Assembly: GCA_965242535.1 (NCBI GenBank)
Contig: OZ251458.1
Location: forward strand, 4,774,001-4,838,000
DNA from: VXRD01 sp965242535
GTDB lineage: Bacteria; Latescibacterota; UBA2968
Direction of reading: 5' to 3'
DNA length: 64,000 bases
Every line of letters starts with the position of its first letter. Within the stretch, counting starts at the first letter, position 1. Under the pieces are notes generated by a model that saw only the letters and a list, made by a program, of their open reading frames with translations, ran no database searches and had not been told where the DNA came from. The position numbers and the translations under genes are program-made. Positions 10,778 through 19,589 of the stretch are shown piece after piece.

Positions 10778-13006
10778 TCAAACCACATTCATCTGACCGT
10801 AGCAGGCGTAGGCTTCTTCGATGAAGAGTTGGGCTTCTTCGATGACCTGATGGGCCGTGTCGCGGGTGTATGCGGGGATGGCCTCTTCGTGGACGCGGAA
10901 GAGATAATTGGCGAATTTCGCGCCGGCAAATTTGTTGTAGAACAACTCGGTGTCGCAAAAGCGCGTGCGAAATTCTTCGACGATGGCATCGGCATCTTCG
11001 GGCACGTCGAGGAACTGCGTTTTGACCAGGGCCTTGGCCGCGTGCAACATCGCGCCAAACGCGGTCTGGTACGCGGCCTCGTAATCGCCCTCGTCCAAGT
11101 GAATCTGCGCTTCAAAAGATTCGGTTTCGCAGCCGGAAAGCTCGAATTGCACCAGCGAGACCACCTCGCCCGCGCATTCGCCTTTGCCCATATCGCCGAG
11201 GGTAAATTCGCGGATGTCGCCCCAGTCCGTATAGAACGAGGGATCGATTTCGTGTGCGGGCACTTGCGTGAGGCCCTGGAGCAACTCCTTGACCTCTTTT
11301 TTTCCGATGCGCTGAATGTAGGCTTGGAAACTCTCATCCTTTGCACGGTTTGCGACGTAATCCCCGGTGATGCGCTCGATCACGGCCGGGATATTTTTGG
11401 ATGGCACCGCGCCCATGGCCAAGCCGTAGGAGGCCGCGTTTTCCGTCCATTGCCCGCCGAGCACGACTTGGAAGTGCGGCACGGTGTACCCGTTGAACTT
11501 GCGGCTGTTGCCGTAAAAACCCAGATCCGCGACGTGGTGCTGCCCACAGGAATTGAAACACCCGCTGATTTTGATGCGGAAGTTTTTGATGGCGTCGGCG
11601 AGTTGGAGATTTTTTTCCGCCAGTTGCGTCCGCAATTCCGCAGCCAAGCCGCGCGACGAGGAAATGCCCAATTTGCAGGTGTCGGTGCCCGGGCAAGCGG
11701 TGACGTCGACGATGGTGCCCGCGCCCGCTTCGGCCAACCCCAGCGCTCGCAAGTCGCGGTAGAGCGAAATCACATCGGATTCGCTGACCCAGCGCAAAAT
11801 GACGTTTTGCTCGACGGTGGTGCGAATGGTGTCTTTGACGTATTTGCGCGCGACATCGGCTAAGTTTCGCGTCTGCTCGGAGGTGAGATCGCCCAAGGGC
11901 AGGCATATCGTCGCCGCGACGTAGCCCGGTTGCCGTTGGTTGTAAATATTGGTTTCCGCCCAGGCGTCGAATCCTTCGGGACGCGCGACGCCGTTGAGGG
12001 GCGCGGCGATTTTGAGGGGTTCTTCGCGATAGGCGCCCAAGTCGTCGAGATAGGCGGTCCACGCGGGGTCTTCGGGCATGATTTTGCGTTCTTCTTCGAC
12101 GAGCCGAATAAATTCTTCGATGCCGAGTTTGGCGACGAGGAATTTGATGCGCGCCCGCGCCCGGTTTTGTTTTTCGCCCAACCGCGCAAAAACCCGGCAG
12201 ATGGCCTGCGCCGTGGGCAAGAGTTCTTCCGGGGGCAGAAATTCCGCGTAGAGCTTGGCCTGATGGGGCACGGCGCCCAAGCCGCCGCCGACATACGTTT
12301 CAAACCCGCGCTCGCCGTCTTTGATGCGTGCGATCATGCCCATGTCGTGCATGCTGGTCAACCCGCAGGCTTCGTGCGCGCATCCCGAAAAGGCGATTTT
12401 GAATTTGCGCCCGAAATCCTGACAATCGGGATGCCCGAGGAGGAATTGGGCGAGGGCGTGGGAATACGGGGTGACGTCAAATGTTTCGGTTTGGCACACG
12501 CCCGAAATCGGACAAGCCGTGACATTGCGGATGGAGTTGCCACAGGCTTCGCGGGTGGTGATGCCCACAGCCGCGAGGCGGCGCATGAGGTCGGGCGTGT
12601 CTTCGATGTGTACGTAGTGGAGTTGAATGTCTTGCCGCGTGGTGATGTGCAAAATGCCATCGGAATACTCTTCGGCCACATCGGCCAACGCATCCATTTG
12701 ATCGGCGGTCAGCCCGCCGAACGGAATTTTGATGCGCTGCATCCCCGGCGCGTCCCAAACCGTATCGGGCCCTTTGAGGAGGTCCGCGCTGGGATAGCGC
12801 AACATTTTGGTCGTCTGCCCGTCAAAGCGTTGCCCATTGTCGTAACGCTGGCCGTACACGCCGCGCCGAAGCCGGGTTTCGGCAAAGACGCGATCATCGA
12901 TCTTTCCCTGCTTCTTCTGCTCGATCTGCGCTTCAAACGTGTCGATTTCCGCCCCCAAGTCTTCCGGGATCAGATCGCGCAACACTTCTTTCCAACTCGC
13001 GCTCAT
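10778..13006 (-). CDS. siroheme nitrite/sulfite reductase (ferredoxin type) with C-terminal extension
   Basis: A 742-aa hemoprotein with the duplicated ferrodoxin-like/siroheme architecture. The canonical 4Fe-4S/siroheme ligands are in the second half: TACPGTDTC and SGCFNSCG. The first half carries a similar but altered set (TACPISGVC and SGCAHEACG, with one extra residue between the last cysteines). A roughly 160-residue helical C-terminal extension follows the usual end of the enzyme. It reduces nitrite to ammonium or sulfite to sulfide; the position upstream of ferredoxin and glutamate synthase genes favours nitrite and ammonium assimilation. ATG at 13006 is preceded by AGGTGG. Confidence 0.88.
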   Translation of the reverse strand: MSASWKEVLRDLIPEDLGAEIDTFEAQIEQKKQGKIDDRVFAETRLRRGVYGQRYDNGQRFDGQTTKMLRYPSADLLKGPDTVWDAPGMQRIKIPFGGLTADQMDALADVAEEYSDGILHITTRQDIQLHYVHIEDTPDLMRRLAAVGITTREACGNSIRNVTACPISGVCQTETFDVTPYSHALAQFLLGHPDCQDFGRKFKIAFSGCAHEACGLTSMHDMGMIARIKDGERGFETYVGGGLGAVPHQAKLYAEFLPPEELLPTAQAICRVFARLGEKQNRARARIKFLVAKLGIEEFIRLVEEERKIMPEDPAWTAYLDDLGAYREEPLKIAAPLNGVARPEGFDAWAETNIYNQRQPGYVAATICLPLGDLTSEQTRNLADVARKYVKDTIRTTVEQNVILRWVSESDVISLYRDLRALGLAEAGAGTIVDVTACPGTDTCKLGISSSRGLAAELRTQLAEKNLQLADAIKNFRIKISGCFNSCGQHHVADLGFYGNSRKFNGYTVPHFQVVLGGQWTENAASYGLAMGAVPSKNIPAVIERITGDYVANRAKDESFQAYIQRIGKKEVKELLQGLTQVPAHEIDPSFYTDWGDIREFTLGDMGKGECAGEVVSLVQFELSGCETESFEAQIHLDEGDYEAAYQTAFGAMLHAAKALVKTQFLDVPEDADAIVEEFRTRFCDTELFYNKFAGAKFANYLFRVHEEAIPAYTRDTAHQVIEEAQLFIEEAYACYGQMNVV

Positions 13007-13061
13007 AGTGTACCACCTGTGTCGAGAGGGTGTGGATTAAAAAGATGAAAAACGATTGTGA

Positions 13062-13089
13062 AACTTAGGGCATTACGGGGATTTGTCAA
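13062..13089 (-). promoter_or_regulatory. sigma70-like promoter for the nitrite/sulfite reductase unit
   Basis: On the minus strand TTGACA (13084-13089), a 16-base spacer and TAAGTT (13062-13067), about 55 bp before the start codon. The -35 box is a perfect consensus, the -10 is weak. Confidence 0.55.
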
Positions 13090-13246
13090 GGCAAAATAGC
13101 GCGGCGAGACGCGAGGAGTAAAGCGTAAAAATACGGGATGTGCAGGATCGACCCGCGTCAGGCGCGTTTGAGGTCGATCAGAACATAGCAGCGCAGCAAC
13201 CGGTTGTAGAGAACGAGATCCACGCATGAAGCAAGCGAAAATGCCG

Positions 13247-13275
13247 TTGACTTTTTTTCGTCAGGGGATTATTTG
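13247..13275 (+). promoter_or_regulatory. sigma70-like promoter for the epimerase gene
   Basis: TTGACT (13247-13252), 17-base spacer, TATTTG (13270-13275). It would give a leader of roughly 130 nt before the chosen start at 13409. A second TATAAA-like box lies near 13294. The rest of 13090-13408 shows no other gene or structure that I can support. Confidence 0.5.
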
Positions 13276-13408
13276 TCGAGCGGTCGGGTACATCTATAAA
13301 AAAATGCAGACGCAAACCGATGTCGCAAAACTCCGCCATCGGGTACTGCTCATCGAAACGGAAAACGAGGGGCGACCCATCCGATTAGGTACACCTTACG
13401 AGGTGCAA

Positions 13409-14386
13409 ATGAAAATTCTCATCACGGGCATCACCGGGCGCATTGGCGGCAATTTGGCAGCGCAACTCGTCGAACGGGGGCATCGGGTTCGCGGTCTCGT
13501 GTGGCCGCAAGACCCGCGCATCGAAAAATTTAAGGGCATCGACCTCGAACTCATCGAAGGCAGCTTGACCGAATTTGAAGACGTTCAAAAAGTCGTCGAA
13601 GGCGTGGATGTGATCTACCACTTGGGCGCGGCGTTTCAAGGGGGAGGCCCATTTGCGGACAACGACTATTTCGAGATCAACGTGCGCGGCACCTTCCACA
13701 TGCTCAAAGCCGCCACCGCACAGGCGAATCTCGAACAATTCATCTTTGCCAGCACGGACGCGCTCTACGCCAAATATCCGCCCAAAGGCATGGACGCCCC
13801 CATTCGAGAAGACGCCACGCGCCGCGAACCGCGCGGTTGGTATGCCCTATCCAAATCCATCGGCGAAGAAATGTGCTTGGGATATTGGCGCGCCAAAGCG
13901 TTGCCCATCACCGTCTCGCGCTTTAGCATGGTGGTCGGCGCGGGCGAAATCCTCGACTTCCCCCAATTCTACTTGAGCAAACTCAAAGACCAGCCCGAAC
14001 TCAAAGCCCTGTGGCGCGGCGAAGAACGCCTGTTGCTCCTCAAAGACATGCAGGGCCGTTCGTACAAAAAACACATCGCAGACGTGCGCGACATCGTCCA
14101 CGGTTGCATCTGCGCCTTGAACCGCCCAGAAGCCGTCGGGCACGTCATCCAACTCGGCGGCCCGCGGCCATTTACGTGGGACGAGGCCATCCCCTATTTG
14201 TCACAGCGTTTGGGCATTCCGTATCGGGAAGCGGTCTTGCACGGCGCCCCCACGCATTACGAGTACGATTTGACCAAAGCGCGTACCCTGATCGGCTTTG
14301 ATCCCCAATACGACATCATTCGCATGATCGAAGACGCCATCGCGTACCGAAACGGTCAAACCATCGACGTTTTGCCCACCGCATAG
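13409..14386 (+). CDS. NAD-dependent epimerase/dehydratase (extended SDR)
   Basis: A 325-aa enzyme starting MKILITGITGRIGG; ATG at 13409 has GAGGTG 5 nt upstream, and the Rossmann beta-strand begins right at this Met, so the 61-residue upstream extension in the same frame is discarded. The GxxGxxG NAD motif is at residues 7-13 and the catalytic YALSK (YxxxK) is near residue 150. Such enzymes act on nucleotide sugars or similar substrates; the exact substrate cannot be told. It is monocistronic, with its own promoter and a strong terminator. Confidence 0.88.
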   Translation: MKILITGITGRIGGNLAAQLVERGHRVRGLVWPQDPRIEKFKGIDLELIEGSLTEFEDVQKVVEGVDVIYHLGAAFQGGGPFADNDYFEINVRGTFHMLKAATAQANLEQFIFASTDALYAKYPPKGMDAPIREDATRREPRGWYALSKSIGEEMCLGYWRAKALPITVSRFSMVVGAGEILDFPQFYLSKLKDQPELKALWRGEERLLLLKDMQGRSYKKHIADVRDIVHGCICALNRPEAVGHVIQLGGPRPFTWDEAIPYLSQRLGIPYREAVLHGAPTHYEYDLTKARTLIGFDPQYDIIRMIEDAIAYRNGQTIDVLPTA

Positions 14387-14422
14387 GGACGGAATCGAAG
14401 GATTGAAGATGGGCAGAATAAA

Positions 14423-14461
14423 CCCCTCCACCCGGCAAGACTTGGGTGGAGGGGTCGTTTT
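14423..14461 (+). terminator. terminator after the epimerase gene
   Basis: Perfect 11-bp stem CCCCTCCACCC/GGGTGGAGGGG, ten-base loop, then TCGTTTTT. Ends the epimerase transcript; the purine-rich complement before it could also serve the opposing operon that stops at 14560. Confidence 0.88.
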
Positions 14462-14559
14462 TGGCACCTCGAAAATCTCGAGAATCTATTCGTTGTCTTC
14501 TCGCATTTCCTCTGCGTTTATCCGCATTTATCCGCGGTTGCTTTCCGATCCTTCCCGCC

Positions 14560-16842
14560 CTACTCCTCGCCAACCGAAAACGACGTTTCCCAAGCGATAG
14601 CGATGCTTCCGTCTCTTGCCAACCGCCCGGTTCGGATCCGGGCGATGTCGTAGTCCGGGAGTGGGATCGTCACCATGCACTTGTCGTCGAACCGCCGACC
14701 GTAATTTCTGAACTTAAAAATAACCTGGTCGAATCCTGAGTGCCGGTGCTGGGGGACGAGGTCATTTGCATCCCGGGGGAAGATGTGCAGAAAGACGCGC
14801 TCCCTGCGGCTCAAAATGCACGGGTCTTTGACGTAAGTCAATCCGTTCTCGCCGAGATACACATCGAGGTCCGCGCGGATGATCGGCTCGCCGGAGGTGA
14901 GGGATTCGTAGTCTGTCCGATAGTCTTTTTCGCTTTTTTGTAGGACCTGTCTCACGCCGCCATCCGCGTCAAATGCGATCTCTACTTCCCAAGCCCCTGC
15001 ATTTCTAACTCGCTGTCCGATGTTGAGGGCGAGGAGATCGTATTCGGGCAGTTTCAGTAGCCCACCGCAGGCATCCCCAGTTGAGAAGATCCTGAAACCC
15101 GAAAGATTAAAGCCAACCAGCCTTCCTACGGGGCGAAGGTCCGCGCGGTTGACCGGCGTCAGCGCGATCTGGAACCGGTCTTTGTCCTCCTCGCTACATG
15201 CTGTTTTCGCATAGATGAGAAAGTTCTGATAGCGGTACACATCGAAGGGAGCGCGGGCGAGGAGTTCGCCTTTTTCGCCCGTTTGGATGCTGCCGTCGGG
15301 CTCTCGCAGTAACCATCGGAGCGCGTCAGAGGGGTTGCGACCCATAATTTCGCGGTGCATAAAAAACGGCAAGTCGGCCAGGATCGTCAAATTTTTCTCC
15401 GCGTACTCCGCGTACTTAAAAAACCCGTCATGTCTCGTTGCCCGCGCCAATTCGATAAACGCGGTGACAGAGCCAACGCAGAGCACGCCGGCCAAACCCA
15501 CAAGGGCGAGACGCCGCCATGTCGGCCCTTCTCGAATGATGTTCACGCGATGGCGTGCCAAAACGTCGGCGCAATAGGAGCAGAGCAGAAACAGCGAGGG
15601 CAACGGTGATCGCAGAATCAAGACATTGTTGGCCCCGTATTTATACCACGGCAGCAGGAGCAAGGTGGCGATACTCGCGACAAAGAACGGATCGCGGCGC
15701 AAACCGGGATGTAACAGCAAAAGCAGAACGGCGATCGGCAAGAACTCGATCAGGTAGAACAGCGACATAGAGCGCGGAATCGACGACCATTCGTGCCCTT
15801 CTATTGAATAGCCGAACCGAAAATCCAGCGATCCGCTCGTCAAGTAGAGCACCATGAGTCCGGCCAGCGGTAAAGAGAGCAGCAGGTTGGGCCAACGCAG
15901 AAACGGCCGGATGCCGTTTTTAAAGAGCGCGACCGCGAGCAGAGGCAACAAACCGATGGCGACAACGGCCGACCAAAAGGGCGCCACCGCCAGCAGGATG
16001 CCGCTCACCGCCAAAAAACGCGGGTGCCTGCACAGGTCGCGCAACAACAGCGCGTAGAGCCCGGCCGAGATGAAATGATGGGGAGCCCACATCAATGTCG
16101 TCATAGTGGATGAGTATTGCAACATGAGGATCCAGTACCATTCAATGTGGTTTTTCCCCACGTCGAGGCCGGGCCAACCGTGATAGTCGACGCGCAAATC
16201 GATCCAGTTCCACCCTTCGAACAGAATCACGCGCACGATATCCATGCCGCTGAAAAAAATGAGAATCAGCGCGCCCAACGCGATGCCATAGCCGCGCAGG
16301 TGCCGAGTGAACAGCGCCAGGATGAGGGCAACGCCGATCCCAATCCACAGCGGCACCGCCCAGTTCAACGCCGCCGGCCCGAGCAGGCGCGCGGCCAACC
16401 CCGGCACCATAAAACAGCCGAGATAGTAGCGCAACAAGGACAGGTATTTTTCGGTTTGAGCCGGCGCGTTGGCCGTGAGCAGATCCGTGAGCGGATCCGG
16501 AAGATAGGCGGGCCATGGGTAGCGGCCGAGCTCGATCAGCAGTATTCGGCGATAACGCCAGTCCCCGTTGTAGAGGTCGAACACGCCACCTGCGGCGGTC
16601 ACCATCACCCAGCCAAACGCCACCGCCAAGAGCGCGATCGTGCGAGGGCGCAATCGCAACCGCCAAGACCCCGAGAGAGCACGGCGCAACGCGAGCAAGA
16701 CAAGCGCGGAGACCGGGATGCCAACCCCCCATTCAAACCAGCCCACCAAAAAGACGATCACCGGCAGCATCAGGTAAGCGATAGCCAAGCGATGCAACAA
16801 CGGCAGGTCGCCTCCGGCGATCTCGCTGTGTCGTTTTGTCAT
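14560..16842 (-). CDS. large polytopic membrane protein with extracytoplasmic C-terminal domain
   Basis: A 760-aa protein with around a dozen hydrophobic segments over residues 15-490, then a soluble C-terminal part. Start at 16842 (MTKRHSE) is four bases after the stop of the upstream gene, implying translational coupling; the longer frame overlaps that gene. The fold of the membrane part resembles undecaprenyl-phosphate-sugar glycosyltransferases (GT-C type) but lacks a clear DE/DD motif near the N-terminus, so function is uncertain. Its last ~95 residues (VYLGENGLTYVKDPC ... VTIPLPDYDIARI) are homologous to the end of the neighbouring protein 16847-18718. Confidence 0.82.
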   Translation of the reverse strand: MTKRHSEIAGGDLPLLHRLAIAYLMLPVIVFLVGWFEWGVGIPVSALVLLALRRALSGSWRLRLRPRTIALLAVAFGWVMVTAAGGVFDLYNGDWRYRRILLIELGRYPWPAYLPDPLTDLLTANAPAQTEKYLSLLRYYLGCFMVPGLAARLLGPAALNWAVPLWIGIGVALILALFTRHLRGYGIALGALILIFFSGMDIVRVILFEGWNWIDLRVDYHGWPGLDVGKNHIEWYWILMLQYSSTMTTLMWAPHHFISAGLYALLLRDLCRHPRFLAVSGILLAVAPFWSAVVAIGLLPLLAVALFKNGIRPFLRWPNLLLSLPLAGLMVLYLTSGSLDFRFGYSIEGHEWSSIPRSMSLFYLIEFLPIAVLLLLLHPGLRRDPFFVASIATLLLLPWYKYGANNVLILRSPLPSLFLLCSYCADVLARHRVNIIREGPTWRRLALVGLAGVLCVGSVTAFIELARATRHDGFFKYAEYAEKNLTILADLPFFMHREIMGRNPSDALRWLLREPDGSIQTGEKGELLARAPFDVYRYQNFLIYAKTACSEEDKDRFQIALTPVNRADLRPVGRLVGFNLSGFRIFSTGDACGGLLKLPEYDLLALNIGQRVRNAGAWEVEIAFDADGGVRQVLQKSEKDYRTDYESLTSGEPIIRADLDVYLGENGLTYVKDPCILSRRERVFLHIFPRDANDLVPQHRHSGFDQVIFKFRNYGRRFDDKCMVTIPLPDYDIARIRTGRLARDGSIAIAWETSFSVGEE

Positions 16843-16846
16843 GCCA

Positions 16847-18718
16847 TTACTCCGGATGAGCAGACGCCGACGCTTTCCATCTGAAACTCGCAAGACGAGC
16901 GCTTTCCTGCCAGACCCTCTGACCGTAACGCAACCGCTGGAAGGTCGTGATGCGGGCGATGTCGTCGTTGGGAAGCGGTACGGTCGCCACGCACTTCCCA
17001 TCGGATAGCGCGCCGTACCGATCAAAGGGAAAAGCGAGGGTCTCACCTCGGTCGGGGTCGATGGGAAAGATCGTCAAAAAGAACTCTCCCTGCGTATCGG
17101 CTGGGAGGCACGGTTCCTTGACATAAGTCAGCGCGCGTTCGTCGAGATAGACCTCGAACTTGGAGTCGATGATCAACTGCCCTGCTCGCTTATGGACGAT
17201 GAACTCGGCGGCCCGATCGAGATTTTGAATGAGATGGAGATTGGCACGCGGCTCGGCAATGATGTGCTCAACGCGAATCCCGTCGTCAAATTCTTCGAGC
17301 CTTTCCCAGTCCAGGGCCCGATCGTGAAGCCCGACATACCATACGCTATTTGCGTGCGACGAGACGCGGTACACATCTTCCGCACACGCTTCGAGCGGCT
17401 CGCGGCATCCCCCCCAATAGTGATTATCGGGTTTTTGCGGCACATAAAAGTTTATGGATGGCGTTGCGATAGAAGATACGTAAACCACATCTTCCTCTTG
17501 TGCGCGCGCTTCCAAAGCGGCGACGATGCCCTTGACGTCATACGTTTCGCGATATGGATTATCCGTTTTAATGGCGTCTGCGCCCGCTAGCGCAATGACG
17601 CCCACAGCCGAGCCAAACGGGATCCAACGCACCCGCACGGGCAGAAGAGCCGCTACCGAATGGAGCGCGTACCCAAACGTCAGGAAGACGATCGGTCCCA
17701 AATAGAGGCATTGCCGAATATCGCCCACAGGATACCACTTCAGCACAGAAGCGACCATCACAGAGAGCAGGGACAACGCGAATAACAGCGGAATCGCACC
17801 CTGGCGAAAGCCCTTAAAAAAACCGAGCGCCAAGGCCGCGGCGAATGCAACGAGCAACGGCATGACGATCGGGTCCGGCAGATGGTAATTTAACAGCCAT
17901 CGCGTTCGAGAAAGCGCGAACGCGAGCATTGAACCCACATCGCTATACGCGCCATCGTAGTAATACCGCGCTAAATAGGACGCGCCAAAATTTCCCGATC
18001 GCCATTGATACTGCAAGGTGACCGCGTAAGTGAGGACACACCCGACCGCGAAAAACGCGCCCGGCCAAGCGAGTGCCGTGCACCGTTTTATCCAGCCCCC
18101 TCGGCTGTTGATCAAAAGCGTCCCCAAGGCCGCCGTGGAAAAAAGCACGAGACCATACTGGACCAAGGGCGCGAAAAACAAAGCGGTGCAGAGCAAGGCC
18201 CTCTCGCCATTCCGCAGATACGCCAGCACCCCGACGAGTAGCAACGCGACGATGAGCGCGTCGACGGAGTATTCCCGCACGTCTTGGGCATGGTCTATCG
18301 CCGCACTCGAAAGCGCGGCCATCAGTGCCGCCAAAAAAGCCGCCATGCGGTGGACGCCAACGCGCGGCAGGAGAAAGAGCAACGCGAACACGGTCGCTGT
18401 ACTGGCAACTGCCGGTACGAGGCGCGCACTGAATGGCGAACGCTCCACTTTTTGCACCGCGTGCAAGACCCACGGATAGAGGATGGGCGAGGAATGGCCG
18501 CGGGTACATCTGTGGACCTGATACAATGATGGTTTTCCCGCACAATTGGCTGTCGCAGCCTCATCGAACCACAAAGAATTTTCCGACAACTCGTAGAAGC
18601 GCAGCCCCGCCGCGACGATGAGCAAAATCGCGCAAGCCACACAGTACAAATGCCCATCCCGGATGAGGCGTTGACGCCATGGACCAAAAAGGACAGACCG
18701 ATTGTTCAACTCGGACAT
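16847..18718 (-). CDS. GT39/ArnT-like membrane glycosyltransferase
   Basis: A 623-aa GT-C-fold glycosyltransferase. After the first membrane segment comes SLWFDEA, the typical DE motif of the first periplasmic loop in the PMT/ArnT (GT39/GT83) superfamily, followed by about ten more membrane segments and a C-terminal soluble domain. Such enzymes transfer sugars from polyprenyl-phosphate donors onto lipid or protein acceptors on the outer face of the inner membrane. It lies 14 bp downstream of an IMP-cyclohydrolase-like gene and 4 bp upstream of the second membrane protein, forming an operon. The C-terminal domain (VYLDERALTYVKEPC ... VPLPNDDIARI) is shared with the downstream protein. Confidence 0.8.
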   Translation of the reverse strand: MSELNNRSVLFGPWRQRLIRDGHLYCVACAILLIVAAGLRFYELSENSLWFDEAATANCAGKPSLYQVHRCTRGHSSPILYPWVLHAVQKVERSPFSARLVPAVASTATVFALLFLLPRVGVHRMAAFLAALMAALSSAAIDHAQDVREYSVDALIVALLLVGVLAYLRNGERALLCTALFFAPLVQYGLVLFSTAALGTLLINSRGGWIKRCTALAWPGAFFAVGCVLTYAVTLQYQWRSGNFGASYLARYYYDGAYSDVGSMLAFALSRTRWLLNYHLPDPIVMPLLVAFAAALALGFFKGFRQGAIPLLFALSLLSVMVASVLKWYPVGDIRQCLYLGPIVFLTFGYALHSVAALLPVRVRWIPFGSAVGVIALAGADAIKTDNPYRETYDVKGIVAALEARAQEEDVVYVSSIATPSINFYVPQKPDNHYWGGCREPLEACAEDVYRVSSHANSVWYVGLHDRALDWERLEEFDDGIRVEHIIAEPRANLHLIQNLDRAAEFIVHKRAGQLIIDSKFEVYLDERALTYVKEPCLPADTQGEFFLTIFPIDPDRGETLAFPFDRYGALSDGKCVATVPLPNDDIARITTFQRLRYGQRVWQESARLASFRWKASASAHPE

Positions 18719-18732
18719 AGAAGGTGCCTTTT

Positions 18733-19476
18733 TTATTCTTCCGTCTCGCCTGCTTCACGCTTCCCAAATGATATCTCGGGCATATCGTATTTGTTCACAA
18801 TTACCAGATCGGAAGTTTTGGGATGGATGAATTTTACGAGCAGGGAGACGCGGTTGTCGCTGTTTAACGAGTTCCAAAATACGTCCGCTGTTTGGCGTAT
18901 ATCGTTAAATAAAACGACCGCAAACGGCTCGCCTTCAAACGAGGGCAAGGGCGCGCCATCGTCCATATACGTCGTGATGCAATGCCCCGTTCCCGGAATC
19001 GCGGTTTCGTAATTGAAGAACTGACGCGAGCAATAACGGGCATCGCCGTCGACGGTTTTCAATATTGCCAGCCGGTAGGCGTGCGCGTCTCCGGATTTGA
19101 CGAGGCCGGAAATGCGCGGTGTGAAATTGGGCGCGTCGGGTTCAAAGGTGCGCGTTTGCAAGGCCGATTCAAAGGACCCAGCATTTTGCAGGGCGTGGAC
19201 GATCGTTTCTGTCTGATCGCCATTGGTGACGATATGGGCATCGCGCCAGACCGCGATGGGGTAATACAGGGTCAAGGGGTCGATGGATTGGGATTTGTCT
19301 ATGGCGTCGATTTTTACAGCATCGCCCTCGCGTACAAATATGCGATTGCGACTGCTCGCGCTACGCCCCATAATCCAATAGATCTGAACGAGAGACGCGC
19401 CATCTGGCGTCTGCCCGATCGCGATCCCCCGCCCGGGATAGGTGGCGTTTTTTAAGCGATTCAATTCAGCACCCAT
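18733..19476 (-). CDS. IMP cyclohydrolase-like (PurO-family) protein
   Basis: A 247-aa soluble protein whose N-terminus (YPGRGIAIGQTPDG, then YWIMGRSASSRNRIF) matches the IMP_cyclohyd family known from archaeal PurO and from many bacteria where the role is unclear. PurO closes the purine ring (FAICAR to IMP). ATG at 19476 has GGGAGG seven bases upstream. It heads a three-gene operon with two GT-C-like membrane proteins, an odd partnership for purine synthesis, so it may act on another substrate here. No other purine genes are in the window. Confidence 0.75.
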   Translation of the reverse strand: MGAELNRLKNATYPGRGIAIGQTPDGASLVQIYWIMGRSASSRNRIFVREGDAVKIDAIDKSQSIDPLTLYYPIAVWRDAHIVTNGDQTETIVHALQNAGSFESALQTRTFEPDAPNFTPRISGLVKSGDAHAYRLAILKTVDGDARYCSRQFFNYETAIPGTGHCITTYMDDGAPLPSFEGEPFAVVLFNDIRQTADVFWNSLNSDNRVSLLVKFIHPKTSDLVIVNKYDMPEISFGKREAGETEE

Positions 19477-19589
19477 ACGACCTCCCGATATCCGCGATGA
19501 ATACGCCCGAGCAATATTCGACGGATCTCACGCGAGCGCAATGGCAGTAGGTCGTCCACAGACGCCTCCTGTCGATGCGCGCCGTCCGT

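Noticed and set aside
13226..13408. 61-residue N-terminal extension of the epimerase
   Set aside because: The Rossmann fold starts at the ATG at 13409, which has a good ribosome site; promoter elements lie within the extension.
16843..17046. 68-residue N-terminal extension of the second membrane protein
   Set aside because: Overlaps the 3' end of the GT39-like gene in another frame; a coupled ATG at 16842 fits better.
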